Shown here piece after piece: positions 50,401-59,976 of a stretch of 64,000 nt of DNA. Within the stretch, counting starts at the first letter, position 1. The number at the start of each line of letters is the position of its first letter. Both the position numbers and the translations under genes were made by a program. Under the pieces are notes generated by a model. It saw only the letters and a program-made list of their open reading frames with translations. It was not told the origin of the DNA and did not search any database. The stretch spans positions 496,001-560,000 of the forward strand of contig NC_065558.1 in NCBI RefSeq assembly GCF_022605725.1, given 5' to 3'. The stretch is from Anthonomus grandis grandis (lineage: Eukaryota > Arthropoda > Insecta > Coleoptera > Curculionidae).

Positions 50401-53400
50401 GCAAATCGGAGTGCATGAGTTTTGTTTTAATAGTGATATTAAGGATACTTTTGAGTATACACTAACATAAGTTTAGATAGTTGCCACCCCTTCATAACCT
50501 CTAGAAAAAATTAAGTTTGGTTAAAATCCCGATTTTTTCAAGAATGTTCGTTTTTTAGTGCCCTCTTACTTTTATGCAAATCGGAGTGCATGAGTTTTGT
50601 TTTAATAGTGATATTAAGGATACTTTTGAGTATACACTAACATAAGTTTAGATAGTTGCCACCCCTTCATAACCTCTAGAAAAAAAACAAAACTCATGCA
50701 CTCCGATTTGCATAAAAATAAGAGAGCACTAAATAACGAACATTCTTAAAAAAATCGGGATTTTGACCAAACTTAATTTTTTCTAGAGGTTATGAAGGGG
50801 TGGCAACTATCTAAACTTATGTTAGTGTATACTTAAAATTATCCTTAATATCACTATTAAAACAAAACTCATGCACTCCGATTTGCATAAAAGTAAGAGA
50901 GCACTAAATAACGAACATTCTTGAAAAAATCGGGATTTTGACCAAACTTAATTTTTTCTAAAGGTTACGAAGGGGTGGCATCTATCTAAACTTATGTTAG
51001 TGTATACCTAAGAGTGTCCCAAAAATTCCTTATATAACAAAACTCATGCATTCTGATTTGCATAAAAATAGGAGGGCACCAAGTATACAAAATCTGGAAA
51101 AAAAATTTGGATTCCATTCAAATTTTATTTTTATTTATGAGATAGAATTTAAATTTATATATATTTAAAAGTATAAAAATATAAGAACTCATTCACCATA
51201 AAATATCAGAAATTATGAAAATGAAATAACTAATATTAAACATTAAAAAATATTATTTTTCCTCATATACGCTTGTTTTTTAAGATTAAATTTATTTTTT
51301 AATGCATAATAAAGATAAAAATTAGTACTATTACGTAATTTTATACAGATGATGTTCATTTCCTTAGATTTTTAAAAATATCCGGCCTGACACAAATAGT
51401 AGGCCGGTCACGCGGAGCGGTAACTTTATGGCTGGCATTTTATGGATAACTTCACACAAACAGTATTCGACATTGCTATTTAAATTTAATATGTTGGTTA
51501 TAGTGTAATCAATAAGTGTTGCAGTATTTATAGTTTCTCTTGTTGCTTCTGTACGGTTGATAAACTCAAAAGCATTGCCAATTATCATGGCCTCATAATC
51601 CTTTTTTAAGTCACTGTCACCAACAAGGTTAATGTTCAATTGTTCATATCACCCACTATTATTGTCTTCTCTTTAACATCATTCATCATTTGGTCCAGAT
51701 CATTGATGAACAATCTAGCGTCGGATGAGGAGGGCCGATAAGCACTAATTATTTTAATTTTAGGATTTACTAATTTTATTGTCAACCAGTCACAGCCATT
51801 CAAGGATTTAATTATTTCTACCTCATACTTTATGTTTGATTTAATATAAACCGATATACCTCCACCCCTTTTTTTCTACAATTATGTTCTGGTGTATATC
51901 CAGTAAGGTTGTAAAAGTGAACTTCATATTCATAAATCCAGTTCTCGGTGAATACTCATACATCTGGTTTCGCATGTAATTTGACTAATGCTTCTATCTC
52001 CTCAAGTTTATTTCTAAGTTTCAAGTTCTGTGGACCAAGTAATTACATATTTCTTATATTATATACATACATAGTACTTTTGTACGTAAATAAATCTATT
52101 TACATATTTAAGTCCTCTTTACAAAATATTCTTATTGGTTTGTCTACATCACTTTTTTTGATGAATATCTTCCCATTCAAGCAGTATGCAGCTTTAATTT
52201 TTTTTCTTTTCTTATATTCCCTGGCCGCTTTAAATAGTTCTTGATTATATTTTGTCAGTTCATCATTAAAATAAATTTGTTTATTTGGCCCTCCAAATTT
52301 GCAGTTTTTTGTATATATAGTTTTAATAGCCTTTCTTTGCTGAAAAACTTTTTACGTTTTACTTCCCTCGATTTACATTTTATTATAACAGGATTTTCGT
52401 CGTTTCGTGTTTTTATTCTATATGATAATATGAATAAGATATTGATACTACCTGAAGATATTGTTACTACAATATCTTCAGGGTTTAAGTTTAGTCCCAT
52501 AGAACTTAACAGAATTTGGGTAATTTCATTCACTGATTTATTGAGGGTGACAATTGGGATCTCGGAAATCGTAAGAGTTACAGGATCGGTTAAATAGAGG
52601 CAAAGTTGCGCAATTTGGAGCTTAATAAAATGACGTTTAAAAAATTTTAAAAGTTTAAGCGGCTAATATCATTTTGTTATGGCCTACTATATAAATTTAA
52701 AAAAATCAAAATATTAGGTTAGAAAAGGATACATTTTCATTGAATTGATCTAAAAAAAAACTATATCAAATTCAGAGTATTTTATAGCCTCAATCTATAT
52801 AAAATCAATTTATTTGGAAATCCTATTGATATATCTTTCTCTTTTGCACTCATGCAAATCTTATGAGAAGTACTAGAAGGAGTAATCGGACATGCAATTG
52901 CGATATCTCATTTTAAAGGCAATTAAAAATACTTTTTAAAAATGAGAAAATCCAATATGGTCTCTATAAGAACAAATAAAGTGATGATGATCGAAAAAAA
53001 AACGAAACGTCGGATTAATTTTTTTTTTGCGTCATGTTGTAAAGTATAAAAAGTGTCAATGAAAAACTGTTTTTAGTTTTCCGATGTCTATTTAAATAAA
53101 GTCGGTAGAAGGTAAAAACGATTTTAACAAATTTCGGTTTTTTTCGGATATCTCCGGAAGTATCCGGGATTTTTAAATTTTTTTAAACGTCATTTTGTTA
53201 AGCTCCAAATTGCGCAACTTTGACTCCATTTAACCAACCCTGTAACTCGTACGGTTTCCGAGATTCCAATAGTCACCCTCGAATTTGAGACACCCTGTAT
53301 ATTAAGCACTGTGGGCATTTATGTTTCATATACAGGGTGATTCATTAATATTGCACGAAAATGAAATGCCGGTTTTTTTGGGTTAAATTATGACGAAAAG

Positions 53401-56400
53401 TTCCTATAAACATATGTCCGAAAGTGCTTCGTTTCCGAGATACAGGGTGTTCAAATTTTCTTAAAAAATCGATTTTTTATTAATATCTAAGAAATGCCTT
53501 TGCTGTTTGCAATGTCATTCACACCATTTCTGGATATCTTAATGATGTATCTTTTTGACATATGACAGTTGATTTGTTATTCCAGGGACGTGCCCACGGG
53601 GTAAGCGGGTTAGGTTTTTTGTACAAAAAATAGCACCTAGTAGATTTTTTAAACCTCCTGTACATTTTTTGGATGACGCAACTAAAGATGGAATTGTTTC
53701 AACTCTTGGGTGTTTTTCGTATCTCCCTCCGTTTTCGATAAAAAAATTAAGAATTGCTTTTTTGCATCCCTCTGTAAAAATACAAGTAAATGCTTTTAAA
53801 TCACGCGAAAGCAAAGAAATAATTTTCTTCCTAAAATGTAATACTTACCTATTCATAGTGTCGAATATCAAGTACAGTATTGCAAATTGCGATATTATTC
53901 GAAACACGCCAGGGATCTTTGAACGTGTTCGCCAGTCAATGCGTCGCAGGACAGACGCATGCATTGCAGTTGGAGGAACTCATTTTGAACAACTCTTATA
54001 GCGTACGTTTCTTAGTCCATAGCTTTTCATTACCTTCATCAATTTACTAATGTTTATTCTAAGAATTTAATTAATGTACCTAAGTTTAATTAAAACTATT
54101 TTTTAACAGGTAGTACAGTTAATGTCATGTCAAAATTCCAAATTACCGTATTTACTATTCTTCACCCTGTAAATCGATAAGTAGGCATTTTATTATGTTT
54201 ATTCAAGTTTTTTCAAACGTTTGCATTAAACTAATTTTTTTATCGAAAACGGAGGGAGATACGAAAAACACCCAAGAGTTGAAACAATTCCATCTTTAGT
54301 TGCGTCATCCAAAAAATGTACAGGAGGTTCAAAAAATCTACTAGGTGCTATTTTTTGTACAAAAAACCTAACCCGCTTACCCCGTGGGCACGTCCCTGGA
54401 ATAACAAATCAACTGTCATATGTCAAAAAGATACATCATTAAGATATCCAGAAATGGTGTGAATGACATTGCAAACAGCAAAGGCATTTCTTAGATATTA
54501 ATAAAAAATCGATTTTTTAAGAAAATTTGAACACCCTGTATCTCGGAAACGAAGCACTTTCGGACATATGTTTATAGGAACTTTTCGTCATAATTTAACC
54601 CAAAAAAACCGGCATTTCATTTTCGTGCAATATTAATGAATCACCCTGTATAATCTACCATATTTGAATAAATTTGAACATGAATATTTGGCGATAAAAA
54701 TTTGGAATAGTCAGCCTATTGGAGTAAAAATATATCTATTTAAACATTTGTCCAAATATACCAAACACGAACAAAGTCTTGATATAACTAGGTCTTGTCA
54801 TGGTCGTATTTTACTTGAAATAGATTAGGCTTTGGTTATATTATATTTGGGTGTATATTTTGTGCTGAGCTTTGCTCTCTTTTTCCCTTCCGTGGTTCTC
54901 TGCAACATTTTCTCCTATTTCTATTTTATATATCATTTAATAAAAATATTTGTAATAATAATAATTATAAAAATGGTGCAAATACTTAAGCTAGTTCAGT
55001 TCGTTCGCGCAAGTACTGCGTATTATAATTTTTAAGGGTCTTCTTGCATAATCTCCTTAAATCGCTTAATATTGTACGTTTTTTAATCGAAAGAAAGATG
55101 GTCCTATTTTGTGTCAAATTATTCTTAAATTTAATTTTCACTATAAATATTGTAACCGCCAAAACTTACTGGATAACTCGCAAATAAAAGCGGCAACCTC
55201 TGGTCCGCCGCAGGGTAAGGCTCGCCATAAAAAGTCCGCGGCAGGATCCATTATGGCACAAAGCGACTGACTGTCTCCTGCTGGTATGGATTCCTGCCAA
55301 TGGCCTTCCCCGGATAAAGGACGGAAATCTCTGGAATGAAATTAAATGTAAATAACAGAGTCACCGACTGAATTGCGCCTCTTTCTTGTGGCCGCATATT
55401 GAAAAAAGAAAAGAGTGCAGCAGAGGGAGTGGGTTGAAGTTGTGGCATCACATGTTAGAAAAAACACAGTTTTCCTGGATCAAAATTGTTCCAATATATC
55501 TACATTATTGCACTTTAAAAAAATATATAATTCAAAACACCATTCATGCATTGCGAATTATTAAAAAGTTCCCACTCCAACATATAAAACGTGCATTTCC
55601 AAACGAGAGTTTTAAATTTCCATTTAGGGCCCTTCGTATTTCCTAGCGCGCGTTTCCAATTTAAAAATAATAACGGTAGTTTAAAAAGCGAACGCCATTT
55701 TCGTAACTTTCCATTATGTTATGGATACCGAAAAATCTTATCTAAGCGGTTTTTTTTTCAATCTCTGGATAAGCCGGACTAGTAGCGGTAATTTAACTGA
55801 GCGGGGTCCTTATTGTACGTCCTCTTCGCTATAAATCTCAGTGGAGGTAACTTAAAAAAAAATCCTTTTTGCTGCTCGTTAAAATTCGGCTCTGGATTCT
55901 ACTATATCGGATTAAGTCTGGATCAACCCTTTTTTTAATGAGATTTATTGCTAAGAAATCCCTTGTAGGGGTCCAATAATAAATCTTCCTTAAAAAAACA
56001 TGTACTTGGTAGTACTATTTTATTATCTTGCAGCAAAAAAAAAAAAAACAATAATTTAATTCCAAACAACGTCAAAAGTTCAATCACGTACGAATATACT
56101 CATTTTGATTTAAGAATTCAAGAAGAAATTAAATTGAGCTTAAAATCGACCACTTAATTAATAACAGTTTCATTTTAGCATTATATTCAGGAACGCCTTG
56201 TCTAGAATATTCAATTAAGCAACAATAATATTTCTAAAAAAGTTAAAATTACTGGAAATAATCCTTTTTTTATTTTCAGGAATCCTACTCGCATTTCGCC
56301 TTTCTAACAAACATTCCCGTCTGTTTCGGACACATTAAAAAAGAGCGAAAAACACAATTTACGCCACATAATGGTTCAATTAACGACCACAAAAGAGCCT

Positions 56401-56611
56401 TTTTTCAATTAACAAAAAAACAACTCATACACCAGCTCAGTTCCCAAATATCGAACAATAAACCAACGGAAATTGATTTATAAAATGTTCACTTACGTCC
56501 ATAGGAAATTCGGTTTTTCTTGCGGTTTCGAGAGTCCTATCCAGACTTTCTCGGTTATGTCCAGTTCTTTTAGGTATGCCCGGATCGCGTCGTATTGGGA
56601 AGTACCATCAG
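29453..56611 (-). CDS. C-type-lectin protein with long Thr/Pro/Lys-rich tail (5' end not found)
   Basis: Seven exons on the minus strand keep phase: 56611-56497, 55330-55170, 42749-42601, 36850-36575, 33462-33331, 30533-30350 and 30294-29453, giving about 618 residues. The first two encode the C-terminal two thirds of a C-type lectin fold: AYLKELDITEKVWIGLSKP, then SLCAIMD, LWRALPC and AAFICELS. The usual EPN and WND calcium/sugar motifs are not visible, so classic sugar binding is doubtful. The third exon adds a Cys-containing block (ELTSDCGLDGTKRIACKGNA). The rest is low-complexity Thr/Ser/Pro/Glu/Lys sequence typical of mucin-like extracellular stalks, with several NxT/S sites and a furin-type RHRR site in the 36.8-kb exon. 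The start of the fold and any signal peptide must lie upstream of 56611 and were not found. No transmembrane segment is seen. Its introns host most of the mobile DNA here. Confidence 0.85.
30864..32530 (-). mobile_element. DD41D mariner-like transposon with 192-bp TIRs
   Basis: TIRs start CAGGGTGGCCCAAAAATAAG and run about 192 bp at 30864-31055 and 32339-32530, with only a few differences between arms. TA (30862-30863 and 32531-32532) is the target duplication. The element is 1667 bp and holds one transposase gene on the minus strand. The high arm identity suggests a recent insertion. Confidence 0.92.
31087..32165 (-). pseudogene. DD41D mariner transposase, one frameshift
   Basis: About 359 codons read on the minus strand in two frames: 32165-31662 and then about 31705-31087. 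The break is in the A-run preceding VFSDEATF, where one base appears lost. The N-terminus has helix-turn-helix sequence (SERERIEILMMIGYG, SQSTVSKIEQKY). The catalytic triad is visible: D in VFSDEATF, D in WYQQDGAPAHY and D in SPDLTPLDFFLWG. There are 41 residues between the second and third D, the spacing of the DD41D (rosa/visitor-like) group of the IS630-Tc1-mariner superfamily. All three acids are present, so this copy is one base short of an open frame. Confidence 0.9.
32657..33330. other. Lectin-gene intron without recognised repeat
   Basis: About 670 bp between the mariner nest and the exon at 33331-33462. It is locally GC-richer (around 32830-32940) but no frame, repeat or element is supported. 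Confidence 0.35.
33529..34505. repeat. Pair of roughly 110-bp direct repeats with an inner inverted pair
   Basis: 33529-33640 and 34381-34505 share GGCAACATCGTG, CTGTCAATTGAAT, GTCATTGTTAC and TATTCCAAAGTGTTTGGATC in the same order. Between them, 33688-33722 (GACCACTGCCTAGTGGTCGT) is roughly the inverse of 34289-34323 (GGCCCCCTAGTAGTGGTCAT). It is probably a degraded mobile element; no coding part is seen. Confidence 0.55.
34506..36574. other. Lectin-gene intron with scattered motif copies
   Basis: AT-rich. The CCAGGCAGTTGAA motif and its complement recur at about 35095, 35147, 35178 and 35401. No TIR, LTR or ORF of note; the frames at 35841-36051 on both strands are not supported. Confidence 0.4.
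37004..37817 (-). mobile_element. Degraded mariner-like element
   Basis: The ends CAGTGTGTTCAAAAAGTC (37004) and GACGCTCCCTG (37817) are flanked by TA. On the minus strand near 37500-37550 the sequence encodes WPARFPDLSSVDFF, the third catalytic block of a DD41D transposase. Stops and length (814 bp) show it is a deletion remnant. Confidence 0.7.
37820..38525. other. Lectin-gene intron without recognised content
   Basis: AT-rich intron sequence between two mariner remnants. Nothing is recognised. Confidence 0.35.
38526..39235 (-). mobile_element. Mariner-like remnant, DD41D type
   Basis: The left end CAGTGCTTTCATTTC is preceded by TA. Between about 39050 and 39230 the minus strand reads FGRQWIGRRGAI, then WPARSPDLTPLDFFLWGYLK and VYKTPPESIENLKK, very close to the transposase at 31087-32165. 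One in-frame stop lies before WPAR. The other end is missing; the sequence passes into the CCAGGCATT-type repeats at 39240. Confidence 0.75.
39236..40275. repeat. Diverged tandem repeat of about 280 bp, three to four copies
   Basis: The series GAGTGTTGAAA, AAATGAAGCAAAT, TTTATTCCAGGCATTT, then GGGATGCGAAA, AGGATTTT, CAGGCATTTGACGT, TTTTCATTTTA recurs at steps of about 275-290 bp (near 39630, 39905 and 40193, plus a partial copy at 39240). It contains the same CCAGGCATTTGA core seen at 24.7-29.1 kb. Confidence 0.7.
40276..41093. other. Lectin-gene intron without recognised content
   Basis: A GC-richer patch at about 40790-40990 has no open frame with splice sites and no repeat partner in the window. 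Confidence 0.35.
41094..41300. mobile_element. Single arm of a TA-flanked palindromic element
   Basis: It starts CAAGGTGTCCCAAATTCGAG and shares GAGGCAAAGTTGCGCAATTTGG with the arms of the palindrome at 52541-53297. The second arm is not found nearby. It is probably a truncated copy of a related MITE. Confidence 0.6.
41390..41437. repeat. Perfect 19-bp hairpin
   Basis: AATAAAATCAACCTGTACT is followed, after a 10-base loop, by its exact reverse complement. Pairing falls off quickly outside the stem. It may be the centre of an old palindromic element. Confidence 0.7.
41438..42600. other. Lectin-gene intron without recognised content
   Basis: AT-rich sequence between the hairpin and the exon at 42601-42749. 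Short frames on both strands have no support. Confidence 0.35.
43013..45523. repeat. Satellite array 2, about seven copies of a 365-bp unit
   Basis: GCGATATCTCAGCTAATATG recurs at about 43174, 43540, 43905, 44270, 44635, 45000 and 45365. The unit is a diverged relative of array 1: it keeps ACCGTTGGAATTTTCCCGAT, GAGATATCGAC, TTTTTCATTTTTCGGGTATA and CACCAAAAATTGATTTTT, but differs at many sites (CAGCGGGTTCCTCTCATCAC in place of CAGCGTCTTATTCTGATCAT). It lies in the intron between the exons at 55170 and 42749 of the lectin gene. Confidence 0.95.
45524..47169. other. Lectin-gene intron without recognised content
   Basis: AT-rich, with a short GAATGAATGAATG run at about 45670. No supported ORF or TIR, apart from a possible partner (AACCCCTGCTC at 46582) of GAGCAGGGGTT at 42825. 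Confidence 0.35.
47170..52537 (-). mobile_element. LINE gamma, near full length, broken, interrupted by a foldback
   Basis: Minus strand, from the 5' end near 52537. An ORF1 C-terminal region (52255-52533, then AAREYKKRKK and FIKKSDVDKPI) is followed by an endonuclease at about 51940-51470 (KKRGGGISVYIKSNI, AYRPSSSDA, VGDMNINL). The foldback at 49652-51461 interrupts it. The linker (49105-49326, WQVINNTIHNKY) and RT follow: APGSDEITTSDI, RPIALISALSKIAEKL, QQYGFQKSSNTEAAV, FIDLQKAFDTVN, GEPQGSVLGPLLYL and a FADDTVLLF-type catalytic site near 48270. The C-terminal part is at 47710-47916. Several frameshifts are present. The 3' end is A-rich at about 47190. It is distinct from LINE alpha and beta. 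Confidence 0.87.
49652..51461. mobile_element. Foldback (FB-like) element with 9-bp target duplication
   Basis: A 1810-bp palindrome. Its arms start GTTTGTGTGAAGTTATCC and are nearly perfect complements for hundreds of bases. The inner parts of both arms consist of tandem repeats of about 176 bp (GCAAATCGGAGTGCATGAG at 50052, 50226, 50402 and 50577; its complement at about 50694, 50871 and 51046), so there are four copies in one arm and three in the other, with almost no loop (centre about 50685). AGTATTCGA (49643-49651 and 51462-51470) is a perfect 9-bp duplication of the LINE gamma target. Long arms built of tandem repeats plus a 9-bp duplication are the hallmark of Drosophila-type FB elements. 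No coding sequence is seen. Confidence 0.93.
52541..53297. mobile_element. Palindromic MITE, left end truncated
   Basis: The right end AATTTGAGACACCCTG is followed by TA. Its complement is found from about 52541 (GAGGGTGACAATTGGGATCT), lacking the outermost 20 bases. The arms are about 110 bp and share TTGCGCAATTTGGAGCTTAA. The inner 530 bp are AT-rich. It abuts the 5' end of LINE gamma. Confidence 0.75.
53333..54648. mobile_element. Palindromic mariner derivative, 417-bp arms, TA-flanked
   Basis: Arms at 53333-53749 and 54232-54648 start CAGGGTGATTCATTAATATT and are almost perfect complements; TA lies outside both. The loop of about 480 bp holds, on the plus strand up to 54001, NTPGIFERVRQSMRRRTDA then CIAVGGTHFEQLL and a stop. 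This has the form of a Tc1/mariner transposase C-terminus. The rest of the transposase is missing. Confidence 0.85.
54651..55169. other. Lectin-gene intron without recognised content
   Basis: AT-rich intron sequence. The frame at 54832-55035 has no supporting features. Confidence 0.3.
55331..56496. other. Intron between the two lectin-fold exons
   Basis: A 1.17-kb intron with correct donor (GTAAGT, complement at 56491-56496) and acceptor (TTCATTCCAG, complement at 55331-55340). No mobile element is recognised, which makes it the cleanest large intron of this gene in the window. Confidence 0.6.
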
Positions 56612-56817
56612 CTGCAAACAAAATAATTAATTAGCAAAAAAAAATCTGTGGAATTTTGTTTTTTTAAATATTTATGTCATATAAATAATTAACTGGCATC
56701 AGATTGAAATACATACAACGGTTCATAAAAATTGAATGGAATATAACTTAAATAACAATGGGAATGTTTGTTGTGTTTTTTAACACGTTTATTATTATAT
56801 TAGCTCGAATTTTTGAT

Positions 56818-56818
<1 letters not shown>

Positions 56819-56886
<68 letters not shown>
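56819..56886. repeat. (TAA)n microsatellite
   Basis: An uninterrupted run of about 22 TAA/ATA units. Confidence 0.97.
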
Positions 56887-56887
<1 letters not shown>

Positions 56888-58051
56888 TCATAATTTCAGC
56901 TTCTCAACGCAGTTGAGGGCTGTTGTAGACTATAAAGTAGAAAAATGTATTCAAAAAAAGTATTTAATAGTAAGTACCCAAAGAAAAATAAATAAATAGT
57001 GCACAAAAATCGAGGAAACACATTTAAAACATTTTTACATAAGTAAAATAAAAAAGAGAATAAACAAAAATAAAAACCTGTAACAAATCCAAAATTCAAA
57101 TTTTTAAATGCAATGCTCTGTTTTTAAAGAATATTCTGGAGCTTAGATTTCATGCATTTTGAAAGCCGTTTATCGTTAGCGAAAGATCAGTAATATATTT
57201 ATTTACTACAGATGCATTTTCATTTCTTAGGCGCGGTTGTACAATGGGCGTTCAACAACAGTTCATAAACCGGAGATTCAGCGGAATTAATCCGTTGTAC
57301 CGGGTGGCCAACTAAGAATGGACGTCGGCGATATCTCAGGCCCTAATAGTCGTAGCCCCTTGAAAAAAAAAATTTTGTAATAAAAGTGGCCAAAAAAAAT
57401 GCTGGAAATTATTTTGAAGTTCATTGGTCAACTGCTAGAGGGCGCGACAGCTTCTTTAAATCTTAAAATTGCATTTTTGCCAAAAAAACTCCAATAACGT
57501 ACACCTCAAAATATTATATTAATATTCTAGGAAGATTTCCTCACAAAAAAGTTTCTACAAAAATTTCTGTCAATTGTCAAATAAAGTGGTGGGGGGCGTT
57601 TTTAGCTTGAATAAAGAAAACAGCTGAAAATCAGCTATGATTGGACCGATTTTTTTTTAAACATATTTTTTTTTATGTCTATTGTTGGCTTATTTTTTCA
57701 ACCAAAAAAAAATTTCAAATTACTTTTCCTAAAATCCGCTAGAGGGCGTTGACTTGTGACTAACCCTTTCTGTCGGATTATTTCAAAAAACTCAAATGCA
57801 ACTATATATATTTTTTTACGTCATTAAAAGCGGGGAAGAAAACCAAAGAAACTGGTGAAAACGGCACTTCGATATCATTTCTTAAACAAAAGTTATAAAA
57901 AAAAAGTGTCGATAAAATGGCGATAAACTCCTATTTGCTTAGACAAACTGAATAAACTCCTTTTATATAAGTATTTTTTTAAACAAACAAACTCATAGTA
58001 CTCTTTTAGAAAATCTGATATACAGGATTGATCGTTATATGTTTATTTATA

Positions 58052-59976
58052 CAGGGTGTTAACTAAACCAAGTTGACCAAATGGGCCTATTTTGGGAAAA
58101 CTGTGCATAGGAAAGTTGAGTTAGTAGGCTATGGAAACAAAAGTGGCAGGTAACCATGGAAGCAAAATATGTAAATATTTCAGTTAAATGTCATTTTAGC
58201 GTCTCTTCTTGCGATTGTTAAAGCGTTTTTAAGTCTCGCTAATAACATCCAATAGTTTTCTTGTTAGTTCGCCGTATTGTGAACTTTGTTTTTCCAGTTT
58301 TCCGTGTTGTTCCAGTTTTTCGTGTTGTGCCAGTTGTTCGTATTGTTCCAGTTTTTCCTGTTTTGTTCCAGTTTTTTGTGTTTTGTTCAAGTTTTTTATT
58401 CCTTAACTTTTTATCTCTGTTTTTCGTATTGCTTTGTTTAACAGTGCTTTACACAAACGAAGAGGCGTTTGACATAATAGGTACTTATTTTGAATGTATA
58501 AGAAATGCCACAGTTGCTGCAAGGGTGTATGCGCATCAGTATCCTGATAGACGCCATCCTACTGCAAAAGTTTTTCTTCGGATCATACATCGTTTGCGAA
58601 CGACTGGAAACGTTCGGCTGCCCGTGTTTCGGAGATAACGCAGGGGAACATAATAAATGTTTTAGCCTACGTCGAGTTTAATCCTCACTTAAGTACTAGA
58701 ACAATAGCGCACGACCTGGGAGTAAATCGAACTACTGTTCAGAATATTCTTAAGGAGTACAGGTAAGCGATCTTTTGGATATTAATCTTCACTATACGCG
58801 ATGAGACTTAATTTTCCTAAGGAGAGTTCATTTATTGATGATGACGCTTTAAATGTAAAATTAATTAATTTTTACACGAAAAGCACCAGATTGGTCTATT
58901 CTGTTGAATCAGCAGTCATCATCTTGTTCCAGGTTTCATCCATATCATTTAGTCCTGCATCAAGAATTAAGTGCACAAGATTTTGACCGAAGGCTAGACC
59001 ATTGTCACTGGCTTTTGGGTATGATTGTAGAGGATCCTCAGGTGCTTTCAAACATATTGTGGACATATGAGGCTACATTTCACAGCAATGGAGGCGTGAA
59101 TCTCCACAACATTCATTACTGGTCACCAACGAATCCGCACTGTATGCGAGAAGTCCAGCATCAAGGCCGTTGGTCTTTAAATTGTTGGGCAGGAATATTA
59201 GGAGGTCGAATTATCGGCCAATTTTTTTTTAACAACGCACTAAATGGTGCAAATTATTTGCAGTTTTTAAGGGAGGAATTGCCAATTTTATTAGAGGATG
59301 TGCCACTTGAAATTCGCCAACGAGTGATGTTCCAGCACGGTGGCTGTCCAGCACATTTCGCCCGAAATGTTCGGGAGTTTTTAGATGCTACCTACCCTGG
59401 TAGATGGATAGGACGGGGTGGTACCTCTCCATGGCCGGCTAGATCACCAGACCTAACGTGCCTGGATTTTTATTTATGGGGTCGAGTTAAAGAAATTGTT
59501 TTTGCAACAAGACCTACGACGCGACAAAATATGATTGGCCGGATTAGGGATTGCATGCAGACTCTCTCATTTGCTGAGGTAGAGACTGCAGCTTTGTCTA
59601 CCGAACAAAAGATGTTTCAGTGCATAGAAAATGATGGAATGCATTTTGAACATTTGGGGAGGCACTAAATAAATTATGTGTATAACATATTATTTATTGT
59701 ACCACCTAAGATTTCTTAAAATTGTATGTAGAATTTAAATATCAAATAACATATTATAGAGTGTTCTATTTAAAATAAGCAAGTTTTCATCTACATCCGG
59801 TATCATCAAAATTGTTAAAAGTGTCAAATTATTTTATTTTTGTATCTTTAATTAACTTTTCTATGGTATGGTATGGTGCCAAATTTTTAAAACTTTCCTA
59901 TAGAACAACTATAAACTGTATGCACAGTTTTCCCAAAATAGGCCAATTTGGTCAACTTTATTTAGTTAACACCCTG
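58052..59976 (+). mobile_element. DD41D mariner-like element, inactive
   Basis: TIRs start CAGGGTGTTAACTAAA and end in the complement at 59976, with TA duplicated (58050-58051 and 59977-59978). The length is 1925 bp. The inverted homology runs through AAACTGTGCATAGG, about 55 bp or more. It holds a transposase pseudogene on the plus strand and a short tandem repeat (GTTGTTCCAGTTTTTC-like, about 58290-58400). Confidence 0.9.
58440..59668 (+). pseudogene. DD41D transposase with probable intron, two catalytic residues lost
   Basis: The HTH region starts near TNEEAFDIIGTYF and runs through ATVAARVYAHQYPDRRHP and LRTTGNVR. After a one-base frameshift near 58620 it continues through FNPHLSTRTIAHDLGVNRTT to KEYR at 58764. 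GTAAGC follows; joining to TTCCAG|G near 58932 restores the frame (R, then FHPYHLVLHQELS), so a spliced intron of about 168 bp is likely. The catalytic domain is open to 59668. The first D is Y (LWTYEATF) and the second is G (FQHGGCPAH); only the third D (SPDLTCLDFYLWG) remains, at the DD41D spacing. It cannot be an active transposase. Confidence 0.85.

Noticed and set aside
55170..55451. Minus-strand frame starting MMPQLQPTPSAALFSFF as a separate small gene
   Set aside because: Its 3' part overlaps the lectin exon at 55170-55330 in another frame; the lectin frame has the conserved Cys/Trp pattern and correct splice sites.
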